Below are positions 51,323 through 59,841 of a stretch of 64,000 bases of DNA, in pieces. Under the pieces are notes generated by a model that worked only from the letters and a program-made list of their open reading frames with translations, did no database searches and had not been told where the DNA came from. Numbering within the stretch: the stretch's first letter is position 1; each line of letters starts with the position of its first letter. Source of the stretch: Verrucomicrobiaceae bacterium UBA1938 (lineage in GTDB: Bacteria > Verrucomicrobiota > Verrucomicrobiia > Verrucomicrobiales > Verrucomicrobiaceae); contig DDFC01000032.1 in NCBI GenBank assembly GCA_002336895.1, positions 497,904-561,903 of the forward strand, read 5' to 3'. The position numbers and the translations under genes were made by a program.

Positions 51323-52206
51323 AACAGCTTCTCTTCCTCTGCCTGCTGATTGTGACATCCCTTCACGCGGCGGATGGCAAGCTCATCATCACCTACCTGA
51401 ACATGCCCAAGCACGGACTGGCCGTGGTGGTGCAAACGCCGGGAGGAAGGACGTGGATGATTGACACCGGACCACAATCGGAGCCGTACGATGCCGGACG
51501 AGACACCATTGAGCCCTTTCTCAAAGCGCACGGAATCACGGAACTCGACGGCATCGCCATCAGCCACCCGCATGGAGACCACTATGGCGGCGCCATGTGG
51601 CTGCTGGACCACATGCCGGTGAAGACTTTTGTGGACACGGGCTATTCCGCACGCGGTTTCTCGCTGGCCTACAACCGTGTCCGCCAGCATGCGCAGGAGC
51701 GTGGGGCCAAATACATCGCCGCCACGGAGGGGGACAAACTCGATTTTGATCCCGCGCTGACCGTGGAGGTGCTATCGCCGCCAAAAACCATGCACAATGT
51801 GGACACGGATCCGGCCAAGATCACCGAGCACGGACTGCTGAACACGAACTCGCTCTTTCTGCGCATGCAGCATGGCCAAAACGTCTTCTTCTTTCCCGGG
51901 GACGCCTATGGTACGGGGCAGCGTTTTGTGCTGGAGAAGACTCCTGCCGAGAGACTGAAAGCGGCCGTCGTCACGGCACCGCACCACGGGTTCAACACGC
52001 ATCCCGAGTTTGCGGCGGCGACGAAGCCAAAGTATGCCATCGCCTCATGCCTGGATTTCTACGCAGGAAGCGAAGTGCCATCGCCAGGCGAGAAGCTCAC
52101 CAAGCAGTTTGAGCCGCTGGGCACGCAGGTGTTTGTCACCGCGTGGCATGGGAACATTGAGATCATTTCCGATGGAAAAGACGTGACAGCAAAGACGGAG
52201 AAGTGA
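51319..52206 (+). CDS. Secreted MBL-fold (ComEC/Rec2-type) hydrolase
   Basis: The start is ATG 51319 in an ATGA overlap with the preceding stop; a longer in-frame start at 51265 is less likely. The 295-residue product has signal peptide MKQLLFLCLLIVTSLHAAD. GIAISHPHGDHYGGAMWL is the HxHxDH metal motif of metallo-beta-lactamase-fold enzymes. WMIDTGPQ and the later FFFPGDAYG and VTAPHHGFNTH give the other ligands. The arrangement is like the MBL domain of ComEC and secreted nuclease or phosphodiesterase relatives. It may process a phosphodiester product of the upstream phospholipase-like enzyme; this is inference. Confidence 0.9.
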   Translation: MKQLLFLCLLIVTSLHAADGKLIITYLNMPKHGLAVVVQTPGGRTWMIDTGPQSEPYDAGRDTIEPFLKAHGITELDGIAISHPHGDHYGGAMWLLDHMPVKTFVDTGYSARGFSLAYNRVRQHAQERGAKYIAATEGDKLDFDPALTVEVLSPPKTMHNVDTDPAKITEHGLLNTNSLFLRMQHGQNVFFFPGDAYGTGQRFVLEKTPAERLKAAVVTAPHHGFNTHPEFAAATKPKYAIASCLDFYAGSEVPSPGEKLTKQFEPLGTQVFVTAWHGNIEIISDGKDVTAKTEK

Positions 52207-52241
52207 TAACAATCACCCTCCATTTTTCTTAACGTTTGATC

Positions 52242-53588
52242 ATGAGCTCCCCTAACCTCGACCCTCTGGCAAAAGCCCCTCTGTTTGTTCATCTCGCGAT
52301 CACCGGCGTGAACGGTGGTCCGACTGCGGTCGATTCCGCACGGTTCAACGAGCAGGTCGAAGCTGCTGGTGAGGAAAACGCGCGCATCTGCGTCTACACT
52401 GATGCACTCCAGCATCTCATCATCCACTTCCAGAAGCTCTATGCGGAACTGTCAGGAACGCCTGACACAACGCCCGTGATTGAGGAAATTCAGGCTGAAA
52501 TGCAGCAACTGGTGCCGAAGGACAAGATGCAGTTCGTACTGCATCTGGGACGCGTGGCAGCTGCCGCCGTGCGTGATGAGAGCGGCAACCCGGTGCCGGA
52601 ACGCGTCGCAATGGCCGAGCAACTGGCGGAGCTTTTCCACTTCATGCCCTACGGCAAAAACAACGAACGCTTCACAGACGCACTTCAGGTCACCACCTAC
52701 TGGCCCGGCACTGACCCTGCGCTGCAACGTTTCACCGAAGCCGAGCTGCGCCAGCTGTCTTCCTTCTATGCATGCCTCTACGCCTCCATGAACGGCTGTC
52801 ATGGAGGGGAGCTGGGAGATGCACGCAGGACAGCTCTCAAACAATGCCTCATGGAGGGTTACAAGCCCGGCATGGAGTCCTGCGCCGCACATGCCCTGCT
52901 GCGATACTTTGACCAGCTTTTCTGGCTGGCGTTTGCCGAGATCCAATTTGCGGAACGCCCCAAGCCATTGTTCGTGCAAGGCCGGTCCTTGTCGGCACAG
53001 AAATTTGACGCCTCCGAGCAGGCTGCTTTCGAGCGACATCTCCATGGCATGGCCGCCGCGCTGGTGACGGAGGATTCGCCAGTGCTGGCCCGCGACACGC
53101 TGGCCAGCATCATGTCGCTGATGCAGGGCCATAACGTGGAGATTGCCAGTGGAGGGCTCCCTGAAGCGGAGTGGGATGTATTGAGCATAGGATTGCTCGC
53201 CTGCTTTTTGCTGGTGGCCGCCGCCGACGGACATGTCGGAGAAAAAGAATACCAGACCTTTGCCGACATCATTCACGTGGTCAGCGAAGGCGTGCCAACG
53301 AGCCTCATCCTGAAGTCAGCGGCCCGAATTCCAGCCCAGCTGCACATTATCTGGCCTGCTGTCACCGCCCGTGGCGCGCATCCTCCAAGAATGGTCGCAG
53401 AGGCGGTCAAGCTGGCAGCGGCAAAGTTTGGTGAGGAGGATTTCGACATTTACCGCTCTGTCGCATTGGCAATCGCGGTGAAAACCGCCGAGGCGGAGGG
53501 AGGTGGCTTTCTGGGACTCGGCTCCAAGATCAGCAAAGAAGAGCAAAAGGTGATCGACGGCCTGAAGAAGCTGCTCGGATTCGCGTAA
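52242..53588 (+). CDS. TerB-like domain protein, otherwise unknown
   Basis: The start is ATG 52242; an in-frame ATG two codons upstream (52236) is also possible. The 448-residue product has no signal peptide. The N-terminal 280 residues are mostly helical and unrecognised. From about 295, IGLLACFLLVAAADGHVGEKEYQTFADIIHVV resembles the first half of a TerB domain (tellurite-resistance family helical metal-binding fold). The C-terminal segment FDIYRSVALAIAVKTAEAEGGGFLGLGSKISKEEQKVIDGLKKLLGF is very typical of TerB. TerB-like proteins often work in stress or membrane-associated complexes. It is not clearly linked to the flanking genes. Confidence 0.75.
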   Translation: MSSPNLDPLAKAPLFVHLAITGVNGGPTAVDSARFNEQVEAAGEENARICVYTDALQHLIIHFQKLYAELSGTPDTTPVIEEIQAEMQQLVPKDKMQFVLHLGRVAAAAVRDESGNPVPERVAMAEQLAELFHFMPYGKNNERFTDALQVTTYWPGTDPALQRFTEAELRQLSSFYACLYASMNGCHGGELGDARRTALKQCLMEGYKPGMESCAAHALLRYFDQLFWLAFAEIQFAERPKPLFVQGRSLSAQKFDASEQAAFERHLHGMAAALVTEDSPVLARDTLASIMSLMQGHNVEIASGGLPEAEWDVLSIGLLACFLLVAAADGHVGEKEYQTFADIIHVVSEGVPTSLILKSAARIPAQLHIIWPAVTARGAHPPRMVAEAVKLAAAKFGEEDFDIYRSVALAIAVKTAEAEGGGFLGLGSKISKEEQKVIDGLKKLLGFA

Positions 53589-53599
53589 ATCCCACAACC

Positions 53600-55039
53600 T
53601 TACGTCAGGCCGCTAATCGGCGAGCCCATGTAAAGCGTGTGAGGCCTTCCGGTGAAGTCCTTCCAGATCGTTTCTCGCGGCAGGCCAAGCGCCTCGTAGA
53701 TCGTGGCGGCGAGGTTTTCAGGCGTCTGGGCATCGTTGACAGGATAGCCACCGATTTTGTCGGTGGCACCGATGACGCGGCCTCCCTGGATTCCGCCGCC
53801 GGCAAGAAGGATGCTTTGTGCGTGGCCCCAATGGTCGCGGCCTGGCAGAGCGGCTGCGGAGATGCTCTTGATTTTGGGCGTGCGGCCAAATTCGCCGCCC
53901 ATGACAATGAGGGTTTCGTCCAACTGGCCGCTGGCGTCGAGGTCTTCCATGAGTGCACTCACGGCCTGATCCATCGGTGGAAGCAGGTAATTTTTCAGGT
54001 TTCCCCAGGCGGCTTGGTGCGTGTCCCAGGTTTCGTTGTTGCCGAGGTTCACCTGCACCATGCGCACGCCGCTTTCCACCAGCCTGCGGGCCATGAGCAG
54101 CGACCAGCCGAAGCTATGACGACCGTAGCGGTCAAGCATCCTGGGATCGACCTTCTCGAGGCTGAAGGCGTCATGCACCTTGCGATTGCTCAGCAGGCCG
54201 ATGGCAGCCTGCCGGGTGGAATCAAAGGCTTCATCTCCAGCCAGCACGGTGAGATTCTCAGCCTGCTGCTCCAGGGAATTGCGCAGAGAAACACGGTCCA
54301 TGACGCGATCCATCGTGAGCCCCTGCGGCAGCGAGAGATGCGGAGCCTGAAAGCGCAGTGAGGGATCGGTTTCAAAGCCGCGCTCGTGATGAAAGAGGAA
54401 TTTGGGATACGCGCCGTAGTGCTTCGGATGGTAGGGCGACATCTCCAGAAACCACGGGTCGTGCTGAGCACCCAGTGTGCCCGCGAACTGACCGGCGAGG
54501 GTGCGACCTTCGCGGTGCACGAGTTTGTCAGGCAGGACGATGGCGGGAGGCAGATTGTCCTTGCGCTTTGGCAGCAGGGCGGTGGCCAGCGCGGCCATGC
54601 TGGGGTGATCTGACTTCTTGGGTTTTGACGGATCAAAACCCAGCGGCGCATCGCTGCGGCCCGTGAGCATGATGTGGTGGCCCAGCGAGTGATCACTGCT
54701 GCCATGAGTGAGCGAGCGGACGAGGGACCACTTTTCCGAAATGCGCGCGAGATTGGGCAGGTGCTCGCAGATGTGCAGGCCGGGGGTGCGCGTGCGGATG
54801 GGCTTGAACTCGCCGCGGATCTCCATGGGCGCTTCCGGCTTCATGTCAAAGCTCTCATGCTGGGCAAGCCCGCCTGAGAGAAAAATGTAGATGACCGACT
54901 TTGCGCGCGGAGGCTGCGCGGGAGGAGTCATGGCCTGCAGGGCGCTGAGATGATTCATGCCCAGCCCGAGCAAACCCACAGCCCCCGCCTGAATGACCTC
55001 ACGGCGGGAAACTGGATGCGCTGGATGGGGCGCGGACAT
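53600..55039 (-). CDS. DUF1501 protein (Tat signal), without adjacent DUF1549/1553 partner
   Basis: The 479-residue product begins MSAPHPAHPVSRREVIQAGAVGLLGLGM, with a twin-arginine signal. The body matches DUF1501: VIYIFLSGGLAQHESFDMKP, GLHICEHLPNLARISEKWSLVRSLTHGS, IVMGGEFGRTPKIKSISA and DHWGHAQSILLAGGGIQGGRVIGATDKIGG. It is more distant from the other two DUF1501 proteins in this window. No DUF1549/DUF1553 gene is adjacent. The gene upstream on the same strand is a very small AbrB-like one. Function unknown; the alkaline-phosphatase-like fold suggests a hydrolase. Confidence 0.92.
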   Translation of the reverse strand: MSAPHPAHPVSRREVIQAGAVGLLGLGMNHLSALQAMTPPAQPPRAKSVIYIFLSGGLAQHESFDMKPEAPMEIRGEFKPIRTRTPGLHICEHLPNLARISEKWSLVRSLTHGSSDHSLGHHIMLTGRSDAPLGFDPSKPKKSDHPSMAALATALLPKRKDNLPPAIVLPDKLVHREGRTLAGQFAGTLGAQHDPWFLEMSPYHPKHYGAYPKFLFHHERGFETDPSLRFQAPHLSLPQGLTMDRVMDRVSLRNSLEQQAENLTVLAGDEAFDSTRQAAIGLLSNRKVHDAFSLEKVDPRMLDRYGRHSFGWSLLMARRLVESGVRMVQVNLGNNETWDTHQAAWGNLKNYLLPPMDQAVSALMEDLDASGQLDETLIVMGGEFGRTPKIKSISAAALPGRDHWGHAQSILLAGGGIQGGRVIGATDKIGGYPVNDAQTPENLAATIYEALGLPRETIWKDFTGRPHTLYMGSPISGLT

Positions 55040-55083
55040 GCGTCATGAAATACGCATGCCAGTCTGAAGCCTTTCCGAATGGC

Positions 55084-55266
55084 TTACTTCCGGTTCCAGA
55101 ATCCCAGCTTGATGGTGTGCTCAGGAGCGGGCGTGTCTGCCGCAGACTTTTTTCGCAGGATTTTAGTCACCACGATAGCTCCATTCTGGATCACCACGCG
55201 CAGGTCCGCTTCATCCCCATCTTTAAGCACCAACCCCTCAGGAATCGTGGTTTTGACCGGATACAT
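55084..55266 (-). CDS. Small AbrB-like (swapped-hairpin) protein, tentative
   Basis: The 60-residue open frame starts at ATG 55266. KTTIPEGLVLKDGDEADLRVVIQNGAIVVTKILRKK follows the pattern of AbrB/SpoVT or MazE-type swapped-hairpin DNA-binding domains (strand, Pro, GL..GD, strand with DGAIV-like hairpin). No toxin partner is evident on either side. The frame lies between two DUF1501 genes, so it could regulate them or be a chance reading frame. Confidence 0.45.
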   Translation of the reverse strand: MYPVKTTIPEGLVLKDGDEADLRVVIQNGAIVVTKILRKKSAADTPAPEHTIKLGFWNRK

Positions 55267-55316
55267 GCAGATATTATAATGCCTGCAGAGAGTATGAGCA
55301 AGCCGCCTTCCTTGTC

Positions 55317-56678
55317 TCAGATCAGCTCCGGCATGGGCTGCCAGCCATCCACGAGATACTGCGGGCGACCGGTGAGGTCGTTGAGCGTCGTTTTCACCGT
55401 GTCGATGCCCATGTGCTTGTAGAGCGTGGCAAAGACTTCGCCGAAATGCACGGGGCGCTCGGTGGGTTCGCCGCCAAGTTTATCGGTCGCTCCAATGACC
55501 TGGCCCGTGCGCAGGCCACCGCCTGCAAGCAGGGCGCCGCCGACGCGAGGCCAGTGGTCGCGACCACCTTCTTTATTCACGACCGGGGTGCGGCCAAACT
55601 CGCCCCAGGCGACAACGGCCACGTCTTTGTCCAAACCGCGCTCGTGCAGGTCTTCAACGAGGGCGCTCATGCCCTGATCGAAAAGCGGCAGGTGGCGCAG
55701 AAGCTGGGGGTAGTTGTTGTCATGGAAGTCCCAGCGGCCGAAATTGAGCGTGACCACACGGGCACCGGCTTCGACGAGGCGGCGAGCGAGGAGGAAGTGC
55801 TCGAGATTCAGCGGTGCGCCATCTCCGTAGTTTTTGGGATCTCCCTTGCCGTAGCGTTCGCGGGTTTTGACGCTTTCCCTGCCGAGATCCAACGCGGTGA
55901 GCAGCTTGCTGGAGGTCAGCACATTGAGCGCCTGCTGATTGAAGGCATCCATGCTGCCAACGAGGCCGCTGGCGTCGAGTTCGCGGCGGAAGGTGTCGAA
56001 ACCTGTGAGCAGGGAACGGCGGTCTTCCAGACGATCCAGAGTGATGCCATTGAGCTGCAGATCGTCCATGCCTGCGCCATTGGGACGGAAGGCGGCGTGC
56101 GTATTGCCACAGTAACCGGGATGACCGGGGGAGCCGTAGGGCGGGTGGCCAGCCTTTGGGGCGAGGCCGACGAAAGAGGGCATCGCGGGATCTGCCTGGC
56201 CTTTCAGCCGCGAGATCACGGAGCCAAAGGATGGCGGGTCAGAAAGGCGCCCCACGGGAGCAGCCCCGCCGTTTGGAGGCGGCGGCTTGCCGGTGTAGCA
56301 GATGAAGCTGTCGTGCGCGCCGTTAGGAGAGCCGTACATGCTGCGGATCGGCACCAGCTTGTCCATGATCCTGGCCAGCCGTGGTGCGTGCTCGGAGATG
56401 TGGATGCCGGGGACGGCGGTCTTGATGGGCTTGTAGGGGCCGCGGATCTCAAGCGGCGCATCCATCTTCAAGTCATACATGTCCTGATGCGGCGGCGCAC
56501 CGCAGAGGTAGATCATGATCACGGACTTGAAGCTGCGTCCCGTGCGCGCCTCCGCCTCGGCCTTCAGAAGCTCCGGCAGTGAGAGCCCTCCCATAGCCAG
56601 CCCGCCAATGCGCAAAAAGTCGCGACGCGAGACGCCGTCGCAAAATTTACCGTGGGATTTGCCAGAGAGAGTGAGCAT
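55317..56678 (-). CDS. DUF1501 protein (Tat signal), paralogue of the one at 48859
   Basis: The start is ATG 56678 (MLTLSGKSHGKFCDGVSRRDFLRIGGLAMGG), which places the twin-arginine motif properly; an upstream in-frame start is at 56699. The 453-residue product contains IMIYLCGAPPHQDMYDLKM, GIHISEHAPRLARIMDKLVPIRSMY, VVAWGEFGRTPVVNKEGGRDHWP and GEVFATLYKHMGID. Its C-terminal part is close to that of the 48859 protein (both end ...GRPQYLVDG..PMPEL). No DUF1549/DUF1553 gene is adjacent, so the pair here may have been separated by rearrangement. Function unknown. Confidence 0.93.
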   Translation of the reverse strand: MLTLSGKSHGKFCDGVSRRDFLRIGGLAMGGLSLPELLKAEAEARTGRSFKSVIMIYLCGAPPHQDMYDLKMDAPLEIRGPYKPIKTAVPGIHISEHAPRLARIMDKLVPIRSMYGSPNGAHDSFICYTGKPPPPNGGAAPVGRLSDPPSFGSVISRLKGQADPAMPSFVGLAPKAGHPPYGSPGHPGYCGNTHAAFRPNGAGMDDLQLNGITLDRLEDRRSLLTGFDTFRRELDASGLVGSMDAFNQQALNVLTSSKLLTALDLGRESVKTRERYGKGDPKNYGDGAPLNLEHFLLARRLVEAGARVVTLNFGRWDFHDNNYPQLLRHLPLFDQGMSALVEDLHERGLDKDVAVVAWGEFGRTPVVNKEGGRDHWPRVGGALLAGGGLRTGQVIGATDKLGGEPTERPVHFGEVFATLYKHMGIDTVKTTLNDLTGRPQYLVDGWQPMPELI

Positions 56679-56743
56679 GACCGAGCCCAAAATAAGCACT
56701 CAATATGCCGGAACTATCACCAAAACTGCGTTTAGTGCCCGCC

Positions 56744-57754
56744 ATGCTTCGTCCGCTGCTCTGCCTCATGCCTCTCACTTTCACACTTTCCGCCGCTGAT
56801 TTGCAATGGTCTCCCCTGCCCTCGCTGCCTGATGAAAGAGGGTTTGCAGGCTCCTTTGCCGGAGTGGTGGACGGCACGCTCATGGTGGCAGGCGGCACCC
56901 ATTTCCGTGACAAGATGCCCTGGGAGGGCGGCACCAAGCTCTGGTATGACACACTGTATGCGCTGGCCACGCCAGATGGCACCTGGCGCGTGGCGGGCAA
57001 GCTGCCCAAGCCCAATGGCTACGGGGTCAGCATCACGACGCCGCAGGGCTGGATCATCCTGGGTGGCGGCGATGCCACGGAACATTTCCGCGAGGTGTTC
57101 TGGGTACAAAGAGAGACGAAGCTGCCCCCGCTGCCGAAGCCCTGCGCCTTTATGTGCGGCTGTGAAAGCGAGGGTGTCATCTACCTCTGCGGGGGCATTG
57201 AAACGCCGACAGCCACCACGGCGATGAGCACCTTTTGGGCGCTGGATCTGAAACAAGCCGACGCCAAGTGGCAGGAGCTGCCCCCCTGCCCCGGCAAACC
57301 ACGCATCCTGGCCTGCATGGCGGCCGTGGACGGCGTGATCCACCTTTTCAGCGGAGCGGCCCTGCATGCAGGCAAGGATGGCAAGCCCGAACGCGAATGG
57401 CTGAATGACGCGTGGGCCTACCAGCCTGCCTCAGGATGGAAAAAACTGCCTGACATGCCCCGCGTAGCGGTGGCGGCACCCAACCCGGCTCCGGTCACAG
57501 GCTCCAAGATCCTCGTCATTGGTGGTGATGACGGTGCCAATGTGAATTTTGAGCCCAAGGAAAAGCATCCAGGATTTCCGAGATCGGTCCTGGCCTTTGA
57601 CGTCAAGAACCAGACCTGGAGCCAGGCGGGAGAAGTGCCGTTTTCCCTCGTGACAACGAATGCGGTGCCCTGGAAGAACAGCCTAGTGATACCCGGCGGC
57701 GAGGCCCGCCCGGGAGTGCGCTCGCCGAAGGTCTGGAGCGGAGAGATGAAGTAA
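56744..57754 (+). CDS. Secreted kelch-type mutarotase/N-acetylneuraminate-epimerase-like protein
   Basis: The start is ATG 56744 (MLRPLLCLMPLTFTLSAAD, signal peptide). The product is 336 residues. LPSLPDERGFAGSFAGVVDGTLMVAGGTHF is the typical first strand set of cyclically permuted kelch mutarotases such as NanM. Kelch blades with GG pairs recur: WIILGGGDATEHF, VIYLCGGIETPT, VIHLFSGAALHA and ILVIGGDDGANVN. NanM speeds the interconversion of sialic acid anomers in the periplasm. This fits the presence of sialidase-fold proteins and an NAL-family aldolase elsewhere in the window. The gene is divergent from the DUF1501 gene over 65 bp. Confidence 0.85.
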   Translation: MLRPLLCLMPLTFTLSAADLQWSPLPSLPDERGFAGSFAGVVDGTLMVAGGTHFRDKMPWEGGTKLWYDTLYALATPDGTWRVAGKLPKPNGYGVSITTPQGWIILGGGDATEHFREVFWVQRETKLPPLPKPCAFMCGCESEGVIYLCGGIETPTATTAMSTFWALDLKQADAKWQELPPCPGKPRILACMAAVDGVIHLFSGAALHAGKDGKPEREWLNDAWAYQPASGWKKLPDMPRVAVAAPNPAPVTGSKILVIGGDDGANVNFEPKEKHPGFPRSVLAFDVKNQTWSQAGEVPFSLVTTNAVPWKNSLVIPGGEARPGVRSPKVWSGEMK

Positions 57755-57790
57755 CTTGCAACTGCCTGCTGCGGACTCCAAAGCTCTGCG

Positions 57791-58519
57791 ATGAGTCGCA
57801 GCATTTTGATCACCGGCGCGAACGGGGCGCTGGGCCTTGCCATTGCCGAATTTTTCCTCGCCAGGGAAGACAGCTGCCGCGTGTTTTTGGGCGTACGGGA
57901 ACGGCGGGACAAAGCTGAGGGACTCGCCGCCCGGTTTCCTGGACGGGCGGCTCTGATCGCGCTCGAAGTCACCTGCCCTGATGCCTGGAAGGCTGCGGTG
58001 GCAGAGATCGAGACCCAGGGCGCGCCACTGAGCGTCCTGGTAAACAATGCGGGCTTTCACGAAGACGCCCTGCTGGCCAACATGGCGCAGGACCAGTGGT
58101 CACGTGTGCTGGATGCCAACCTGAATGCCGTCTTTCACGGGTGCCAGGCGGCACTGCCCGCCATGATGCGGCAGCGGCAGGGACGCATCGTCAACATCGC
58201 CTCCCTGAGCGCCATTTCCTCGCCAGCCGGCCAGACAAACTACTCTGCTGCGAAGGCCGGGGTGATCGGGCTGACGCAGAGCCTGGCCAAGGAATCCGCC
58301 CGCATGGGAATCACCGTGAATGCCGTCTGCCCAGGGTACATCGAGGGCGGCCTCCCCCCCGAGTGGACGCAGGAACACCTCAAAGCGCTCAAAATGCAAC
58401 TCCCCATGCGCCGCTTTGCCCGCCCAGAAGAGATCGCGGCAGCCGTTTTCTTCCTTGCCAGCCCCGATGCGAGCTATATCACTGGCTCGACCCTAAAAAT
58501 TGACGGAGGCCTCCTATAG
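57791..58519 (+). CDS. Short-chain dehydrogenase/reductase, FabG-like
   Basis: The 242-residue cytoplasmic product has LITGANGALGLAIAEFF (TGxxxGxG cofactor motif), LVNNAGFHEDALL, and a catalytic Ser plus YxxxK in IASLSAISSPAGQTNYSAAKAGVIGLTQSLAKE. GITVNAVCPGYIEGG completes the SDR pattern. It looks like a 3-oxoacyl-ACP reductase. An acyl carrier protein gene follows 35 bp later, then a flippase-like and a patatin gene, which suggests the enzyme acts on an ACP-bound acyl chain in a dedicated lipid pathway and is not the general fatty-acid fabG. The exact substrate is unknown. Confidence 0.9.
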   Translation: MSRSILITGANGALGLAIAEFFLAREDSCRVFLGVRERRDKAEGLAARFPGRAALIALEVTCPDAWKAAVAEIETQGAPLSVLVNNAGFHEDALLANMAQDQWSRVLDANLNAVFHGCQAALPAMMRQRQGRIVNIASLSAISSPAGQTNYSAAKAGVIGLTQSLAKESARMGITVNAVCPGYIEGGLPPEWTQEHLKALKMQLPMRRFARPEEIAAAVFFLASPDASYITGSTLKIDGGLL

Positions 58520-58554
58520 CCTACCCTCTGCACCCTACGAATCGTATCCCCTGC

Positions 58555-58809
58555 ATGCCGACCCGCCAGCGCCTCAAAGAACTGATGATCAGCGAACTCA
58601 TGCTCGACATGACTGCAGATGAAATTGGCGATGACACCCCTCTCTTTGGTCCCGCAGGTGTCGGTCTGGACTCCGTGGACGCCCTTCAGCTCGTGGTGAT
58701 GATCGAAAAACACTTCGGCTTCAAGATGGCTGATCAGGACCAGGCCAAGCGCATCCTGCACAGCGTGAACACGATCGCCGAGGCCGTGGACCAGAAGGCG
58801 ACGGCCTGA
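58555..58809 (+). CDS. Acyl carrier protein
   Basis: The 84-residue product carries GLDSVDAL, in which Ser40 is the 4'-phosphopantetheine attachment site. The helical layout (RLKELMISELM, ALQLVVMIEKHFG, ILHSVNTIAEAV) is that of an ACP. It lies 35 bp after the FabG-like gene. The VD in place of the common LD/VE pair and the Lys-rich tail show that it is not the main housekeeping ACP. It is expected to carry an acyl chain for the pathway encoded by this cluster. Confidence 0.92.
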   Translation: MPTRQRLKELMISELMLDMTADEIGDDTPLFGPAGVGLDSVDALQLVVMIEKHFGFKMADQDQAKRILHSVNTIAEAVDQKATA

Positions 58810-58830
58810 TTTTCCTGCCCGGCCCGCGTT

Positions 58831-59841
58831 TTGAAACGCCTCATCTCCATCTCCCTGCGTCTGCTCATCAGCGGCGTGCTGCTGGCGCTGCTGTTCCGGG
58901 AGCATGATCTCATCTCGGACATCGCTCCGCGTCTGCGCGCCCTGCTGACCAACTGGCCATGGACGCTGGCGGGGATCGCGGTTGCGTTTCTCGCACTCTT
59001 TCTCGCAGCGATGCGCTGGCACATCATCCTGCGCGGACAGGTGCCGGATCTGCCGTTTCGCATCATTCTTCACACGGAGATCATCAGCGCCTTTTTCAAC
59101 ATCAGCTCCGTCGGAGTGGTGGGCGGAGACACGTACAAGATCATGTCCCTCTCCCGGCGGCTGCCTGGACAAACCATGCCAGTGAGCGTGGCGCTGGTGC
59201 TGGATCATCTCACCGGACTGATCTCCGTGGCGGTGCTTTTTGCCAGCTGCATGCTGCTGCGCGCCTCTCACTGGAGCGAGCTCGGCTATGATCTGCGCAT
59301 GCTCTTCACCGGGTACGGCACCTATGTAGGCGGAGCGCTGGCGGGCCTGATCATCAGCTGGATCTCCTTTAAGCCCAATCTGCTGGCATGGGGGCGGCGA
59401 ACCTTTCCGGGCACCATGGGACATCCCAAGCTGGCCGGCATCCTGGCGCGAGCGGAGCAGGTGCACGACGTCTTTGCCCTGCTGTGGCGGCGCACGATGT
59501 CCGCTGCGGTGGTGTCCACCGGCATGCACACGGCCTTTTTCATGAGCTTCTACTGCGGCCTGCGGGCGGTGGGCGGCACGGCCCCTGTGCTGGATGTGCT
59601 GACGGCCATGCCCGTGGTGGATGCTGCGGCGTCCTTGCCGATCTCCATCTCCGGACTCGGCGTGCGTGAGCGTACGTTTGAGGCGCTGCTGGCGGGTCTG
59701 GCAAACGTACCTGAGGCCGTGGGCGTCTCGGCCTCCCTGGCCGGATGGATTTTCAATCTCTTCTGGGGTGTCATTGGCGGTGTGTTGTTCCTGCGAGTCA
59801 GGCACACTGTGCACATCTCTCCCCAGACACAATGCGCATGA
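58831..59841 (+). CDS. Lysylphosphatidylglycerol synthase TM-region-like (flippase-type) membrane protein
   Basis: The start is a TTG at 58831 (reads as MKRLISISLRLLISG); no better ATG lies near. The 336-residue product has about eight predicted membrane segments, including LLISGVLLALLF, WTLAGIAVAFLALFLAA, VSVALVLDHLTGLISVAVLF and YVGGALAGLIISWISF. It matches the LPG-synthase TM/UPF0104 (AglD-like) family: SAFFNISSVGVVGGDTYKI and LPISISGLGVREXT-type end (SLPISISGLGVRERTF). Members flip or handle lipid-linked intermediates. It follows the ACP gene and overlaps the patatin start by four bases. Confidence 0.85.
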   Translation: MKRLISISLRLLISGVLLALLFREHDLISDIAPRLRALLTNWPWTLAGIAVAFLALFLAAMRWHIILRGQVPDLPFRIILHTEIISAFFNISSVGVVGGDTYKIMSLSRRLPGQTMPVSVALVLDHLTGLISVAVLFASCMLLRASHWSELGYDLRMLFTGYGTYVGGALAGLIISWISFKPNLLAWGRRTFPGTMGHPKLAGILARAEQVHDVFALLWRRTMSAAVVSTGMHTAFFMSFYCGLRAVGGTAPVLDVLTAMPVVDAAASLPISISGLGVRERTFEALLAGLANVPEAVGVSASLAGWIFNLFWGVIGGVLFLRVRHTVHISPQTQCA

